Origin: Onchidella celtica
Lineage: Eukaryota > Mollusca > Gastropoda > Systellommatophora > Onchidiidae
NCBI GenBank assembly: GCA_963931925.1
Contig: OZ007581.1
Location: forward strand, 18,564,399 to 18,628,398
DNA length: 64,000 nucleotides
Direction of reading: 5' to 3'
The notes beneath the pieces were generated by a model. That model was not told where the DNA came from, did no database searches, and was given only the letters and a program-made list of their open reading frames with translations. Shown one piece after another: positions 60,225-64,000 of this stretch (position 1 is its first letter; every line of letters starts with the position of its first letter). The translations under genes and the position numbers were made by a program.

Positions 60225-61452
60225 TGTCGTGATTCGGATATTGTTAAAACTCACGCAGAGAGTGAGTTGTTGTTGTTTTACCAGGGCCATGAGAAATTGG
60301 CTGGTGGCCTTGAACGGCCCTCGCGAATTATAGTTGGTGAGTAAATAAATGTAAAGTTAAACTGTTAGATTCACGCTTGTCGGTTTTAATGTTCGTGATT
60401 AATAAGTAATGGAGTAGGGGTGAAACAAGGTGGGGATAGTTGACATTGTTAAGTATGACTAGACAAGTTTTTGCACGTTAACTGGCTGGTAGAATAGTGC
60501 AGACGTGTTACTACAATTAAAATGGTGGGAGGTTTCGACCTATGAGATAGCTGAACTAATTGGGCCAGCGGACTAGCACTGCTGGGTAGTAGATAGTATA
60601 AAACATCGTGTAACGCTCAGATTTGGTGAATACAGACGAGCAGAAGCATCGTGTCGTGAAGTATCTCCGGTTGACCAGTACCTGAACTGTGTGCTTTGAA
60701 GACAAGAAGTCCTTGCTAACGGACTGACTGAGCTCTAGAAAGAAAGGTCTGAGTGGGCTGACCTTTGAAAGCCCACGCTGCGCTATATTGATGTTCGCGC
60801 CTACCAGTAGGCGTGACCAATGGTAATATATCTTATTTATTCAAGCATAATAGAGATCGGAGATAGAGAGAGAACTACAGCCTCATAGGAAGACTAAGGA
60901 AACCCCAGCTGGCACTCGACCACGAGTGTCCTGTATCATAGATCTATTGCCATAGTATGATTGGAATAATATAGCACATTGTTGATGAATTGAATAGTGA
61001 TTGTGCATAAAATATAGTCTTTTGGCAACTGCTTAAATTACCTACAAGCCGAAGAGTGCTTCTGTAGGCTTTGAACGTACTGGGCTCTCCTAACATTTAA
61101 GCCCATGTGATTTGTGGAGAGTTTGCCTGGCGACTGGCCAGTGGCGACCCAACTGTCACTTTAAATTGATATCTAGTTTCGTATAATATACCTATTTGCT
61201 ATTGATTGCAGTACCTCCATAGTTACATGAATATCATTGGTTAAGTTATTAATTAGAGTTTTTTTGGTTTGAATATATACCCCTATTGTCTTTTGTTTTG
61301 TTATTAATATTTATGTAAACTATGGCCTGACCGGCCTGACATATATACGCTCTAGTTATTTAATACTTTTCTTGTGTGGTTGTGTCCGAGTGTGAGTTAG
61401 CTGCCTCTCGTGCAGTCGTAACATCCCCAAGACCCTAACTCTGCTCGTGACA
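60225..61452. mobile_element. solo LTR C inserted in gypsy pol
   Basis: A 1228-bp unit, TGTCGTGATTCGG...GCTCGTGACA, flanked by the perfect 5-bp duplication GAGAA (60220-60224, 61453-61457). TATAAA at 60597 suggests + transcription, but the complementary terminus TGTCACGAGC equals the start of the LTR at 57137, so orientation is undecided. No internal retrotransposon region is present. Removing it with one target copy restores a continuous pol frame, since 1233 inserted bases are divisible by three. Confidence 0.88.
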
Positions 61453-62384
61453 GAGAAGATAGTTTTCCCTTTCAGCCCGGTTGAGAAATCCTGGATGTGA
61501 GGAACGGGGTACCGGTCTGCTATCGTCCTGTCGTTGAGGCGACGAAAATCCCCGCATGGTCTCCACTCTCCACTAGCTTTAGGAACCATGTGCAAAGGTG
61601 ATGCCCACGGGCTGCTAGATCGTCGGATCACTCCCATGTCCTCCATTTTCTTGAATTCTTCTTTTGCAGTGGCTAGCTTGTCGGGTGCCAGACGACGTGC
61701 CTTAGCATGGATAGGGGGGCCAGTAGTAGGCACATGATGATGGACGCCATGCTTCACCTCTGAAGATGAAAAGGTGGGTTGGAGGATTTGTGGAAACTCA
61801 GAAAGCACTTTCCTGAACCTGTTGCTCTGCGGAGCAATAGGAGCGAGCTCTTGTATCGATGCATACGCTACTTGATGGATGCTGCAAGGGTAGATGGCCA
61901 ACGAGTCAGCCTTGATTAGCTGCTGGCCACGTATATCAACAAGTATGTTGTGTCGGCGAAGGAAGTCTGCGCCGAGTAATGGCCGTTTCACATCCGCTAC
62001 CACGAATCTTGCCGTGAAGACTCTATCCCTGGTCCTAATTGGTATGATACGCGTACCATAGGTTGCAATGTTAGAGCCATTAGCAGCGAGGAGTGGAGGT
62101 CCGCAGGTACCGGTGCGTTTGTCCAACAGTGTTGCAGGAATGACTGATACCTGTGCACCCGTGTCAACCAAAAAGCGACGTCCTGTGATGTTGTCGACTA
62201 TAACCAGTTGTGGAGAGCCCGGGCCAGCAGAAGTTTGAGAGACGGGTGTCACTACTGCTGACCCTGCCTGGCGTTTCCCTGGTTCCTGTTGGAAGTTGAA
62301 GAGGAACGAGGTTTGGGGGCAGGATGTGTGCACGGTTGGATGCACTTGCGTGCCTGTTCTCCAAAACGATTGTGGTACCAGCAC
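61453..62384 (-). pseudogene. pol proximal part: protease and RT N-terminus
   Basis: The open frame is one base upstream relative to gag (a -1 shift) and overlaps its last about 130 bases. The retropepsin active site is FLVDTGAQVSVIP (DTGA at 74-77 of the ORF), with a flap-like region and LLGADFLRRHNI. The RT N-terminus follows from about residue 200: HHVPTTGPPIHAKARRLAPD, EEFKKMEDMGVIRRS, WASPLHMVPK, WRPCGDFRRLN. Coding ends at the solo LTR C junction right after GKTIFS; the remaining open frame is LTR sequence. Expression in the ancestor would need -1 frameshifting. Confidence 0.88.
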
Positions 62385-62977
62385 ACTGACGAGCTTTGAC
62401 CACCGCTAGATCTAAGTCTAGGTGCAGAGGGTGATGGCTGTGTTGCAGCGATGTTTACCTCTAGCACTGCGTTGGAGTTTGGAATGACGGACAGGTACAG
62501 TCGGTCCGCTTCCTGTGCCAGTAGCCTGTAGTCAGCAGTGTGTGACGCTGCCAGGGGTGTTCTCACATGTTCAGGCAGTTGTTGTAAGAACAGGTGTCTG
62601 AATAGGAAACATGGGCTATGGGGCCCAAGAAGAGCCAGCATAGAGTCCATTAGTTCCGATGGTTTGCGGTCACCAAGTCCCTGAATGTTAAGAAGGAGGT
62701 GGGCTCTTTCTGATTCAGATTTGCCAAAAGCAGATAAAAGGAAAGCCTTAATAGCCTCATACTTGCGTTCCTGCGGTGGGGAAACGAGCACAGATAGAGC
62801 CCGTGTTGCTGTTTGACTGTCGAGACTGGCCACCACGTGGTAATACTTTGTGTCATCCACGGTGACGTTACGGATGGCAAACTGCGCCTCCGCTTGAGCG
62901 AACCACGCTTCTGGGTTGGTGGTCCAAAATGTTGGCAGTTTCAGAGAAACAGCCAACACTGCTTTGTGTTCTTCCAT
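62252..62977 (-). CDS. Gag of CsRn1-like element
   Basis: 241 residues, starting at an ATG 44 bases downstream of the 5' LTR on the minus strand. Capsid-like helices: LPTFWTTNPEAWFAQAEAQF, KYYHVVASLD, AIKAFLLSAFGKSES, PSELMDSMLALLG, FLQQLPEHVRTPLA. A C-terminal CHCC finger, CWYHNRFGEQARKCIQPC (C-x2-H-x9-C-x3-C), replaces the usual CCHC knuckle; this is characteristic of CsRn1-clade elements. A basic, Ser/Asn/Gln-rich tail follows. Forms the retroelement particle and binds its RNA. The frame is intact. Confidence 0.9.
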   Translation of the reverse strand: MEEHKAVLAVSLKLPTFWTTNPEAWFAQAEAQFAIRNVTVDDTKYYHVVASLDSQTATRALSVLVSPPQERKYEAIKAFLLSAFGKSESERAHLLLNIQGLGDRKPSELMDSMLALLGPHSPCFLFRHLFLQQLPEHVRTPLAASHTADYRLLAQEADRLYLSVIPNSNAVLEVNIAATQPSPSAPRLRSSGGQSSSVCWYHNRFGEQARKCIQPCTHPAPKPRSSSTSNRNQGNARQGQQ

Positions 62978-63002
62978 GGTGGAAACTCTTGGAATTTCGT
63001 TC

Positions 63003-63020
63003 CAAGTTCGGGGTCACCAA
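63003..63020 (-). other. tRNA primer-binding site
   Basis: The minus strand next to the 5' LTR reads TTGGTGACCCCGAACTTG. Positions 2-13 (TGGTGACCCCGA) fit the 3' end of tRNA-Trp including CCA. Confidence 0.75.
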
Positions 63021-63209
63021 TGTAGGCGTAGGACTTAGGTAAAGCTAAGACAGCCTACCTGTCTCTTGAGTTGACCTTGTAGTCTATCAACGCATCGCCT
63101 CCCTCTACCGTTAAATCGTCACTTCCTGTCCCTCTCCATCGAGAGTGGTTTCCCTTGTGAGGTCAATGCGATCGTACTCCGTAGTGTTTATGTTTCGCAT
63201 TACCCCACA
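63021..63209 (-). repeat. 5' LTR of CsRn1-like element
   Basis: 189 bp, identical by eye to 57659-57847. Confidence 0.92.
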
Positions 63210-63444
63210 AAAGTATCTATCGGGTTGTGGACCCAGAGATCGAATGAATGTTGGGAATAATGACCATTGGATGGTGTTTGAATTGAATAATGTAACGTAT
63301 GTAATTGCACGTATATCTTTATCTTTATGCATAATAAATGTGTGAGCCTGTTTGGTTGTTCTGTTAAATGTTATACTTGTTCGTTCGTGATTGTTGTCCT
63401 GTCGTAATCAGTACATCTCCCAGTCTGGGATTTGTTACACATTC

Positions 63445-64000
63445 ACCCAGGAGAAAAAAAGGAAACTTTGAAACAAGGGACGCAAAAAGCGTTGGCTTAT
63501 TGCGACATGTAAAGCTACACAGTTAGTTCCCTTAACTGTGACCTTTTGTAAAAAAAAAATCTTTCTTTTTTTAATGAATTTATTAAGACTGAAAAATAAT
63601 AATCAATTTGTTGTTTACATTGCCATGTTTCACAGCAATATTTTATTGGGCAAACATCATTGAAGCACCATAAAAAAGAGGAAAGGTAAATGATTTTTTT
63701 AAAAACTGGGTTTGTTGAATGGAGAGGATTATTATGGAGGATGATATTTATTCGTACAGTTCGTTTCTTGAAAAATAAAAATAGCTTGTTTTGGGAATAG
63801 TTTATGATTTTTGATGTATCTTTCTGACATGCTGCATGTTCCATGACAATGGGTTGTCTTCATAGAATATTGAATGTTAGTATTTTCGGATACGTCCAAG
63901 TAATTCCTGTACGAGCTACAGTTTAGGTATCTAAAACAGTGACTCATTGTACGAACGTTCGGAAGATTTACGACAACGGCTTTGGCTTCGCCACTGTCCA
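63445..64000. other. no recognised feature
   Basis: AT-rich flank of the retrotransposon stack; the ORF at 63515-63844 has no supporting evidence. Confidence 0.4.

Larger units (their letters stand above)
57659..63209 (-). mobile_element. CsRn1-like Ty3/gypsy retrotransposon
   Basis: A 5551-bp element with two LTRs of 189 bp (57659-57847, 63021-63209) that read identical base for base, and AAAG duplicated at both sides (57655-57658, 63210-63213). After the 5' LTR (right) the minus strand has TGGTGACCCCGA, matching the 3' end complement of tRNA-Trp, the primer reported for the CsRn1 clade. A G-rich polypurine tract (GGTGGGGGGTTG) precedes the 3' LTR. Gag carries a CHCC finger, also a CsRn1-clade trait. 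Order: gag, protease, RT, RNase H, integrase. A solo LTR (60225-61452) interrupts RT. Identical LTRs mean a very recent insertion. Confidence 0.92.
57137..63439 (+). mobile_element. solo LTR, family A/B, split by gypsy insertion
   Basis: Two pieces (57137-57658 and 63210-63439) together match, inverted, the whole solo LTR at 12162-13034. Termini TGTCACGAGC and GGGATTTGTTACA are flanked by a perfect 5-bp duplication CATTC (57132-57136, 63440-63444). AATAAA at about 63327 supports + orientation. It holds degenerate GATATTGAG/GATATTAAG tandem repeats at about 57500-57580, where the other copy has its VNTR. Confidence 0.85.

Overview
This is a eukaryotic, animal-type nuclear window: AT-rich, very poor in genes and crowded with transposable elements and microsatellites. 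Evidence includes spliced genes with GT-AG introns, tRNA-derived SINEs, LINE 3' ends, LTR retrotransposons and DNA transposons with target-site duplications. The gene content (a secreted fibrinogen-related protein with a Cys-rich PAN-like and an EGF-like module), the CsRn1-type Ty3/gypsy element and the style of the repeats suggest a marine invertebrate, most likely a mollusc and possibly a gastropod. The species is inferred, not shown.

Host genes. (1) A complete four-exon fibrinogen-related (FREP-like) gene lies on the + strand at 27946-32416. Its phases and splice sites are all consistent, and the predicted product is 367 residues. (2) A secreted, Cys-rich protein gene of unknown family lies on the - strand at about 40900-55142. 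It has a signal-peptide exon and at least four more exons whose phases join without conflict; its 8-kb first intron is stuffed with transposons. A few isolated exon-like segments (484-686, 4110-4277, 56233-56442) are weaker calls.

Layout. 0-8 kb: minisatellites, a SINE fragment, two exon candidates. 8-19 kb: a TTAA-flanked piggyBac-like non-autonomous element and a second diverged copy, a LINE 3' end, a solo LTR with a perfect 5-bp TSD, and a 2.36-kb P-like element with 55-bp TIRs and a THAP zinc-finger ORF. 19-27 kb: MITEs, large tetranucleotide arrays, SINEs. 27-33 kb: the FREP-like gene with MITEs and a SINE in its introns. 33-47 kb: MITE families, LINE tails, a GATA/GACA array, and a scrambled Ty3/gypsy remnant with an inverted gag. 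47.8-54.1 kb: two CTATAG-flanked elements; one contains a 4.6-kb PIF/Harbinger element, whose transposase intron holds a further TA-flanked DNA transposon. 57.1-63.4 kb: a solo LTR containing a CsRn1-like Ty3/gypsy element with identical LTRs, which itself contains another solo LTR; each level has its own clean TSD.

The most informative structures are the two nested stacks (47.8-54.1 kb and 57.1-63.4 kb), which give a relative order of transposition in this genome. I see no prokaryotic system, CRISPR array, rRNA or intact tRNA gene.
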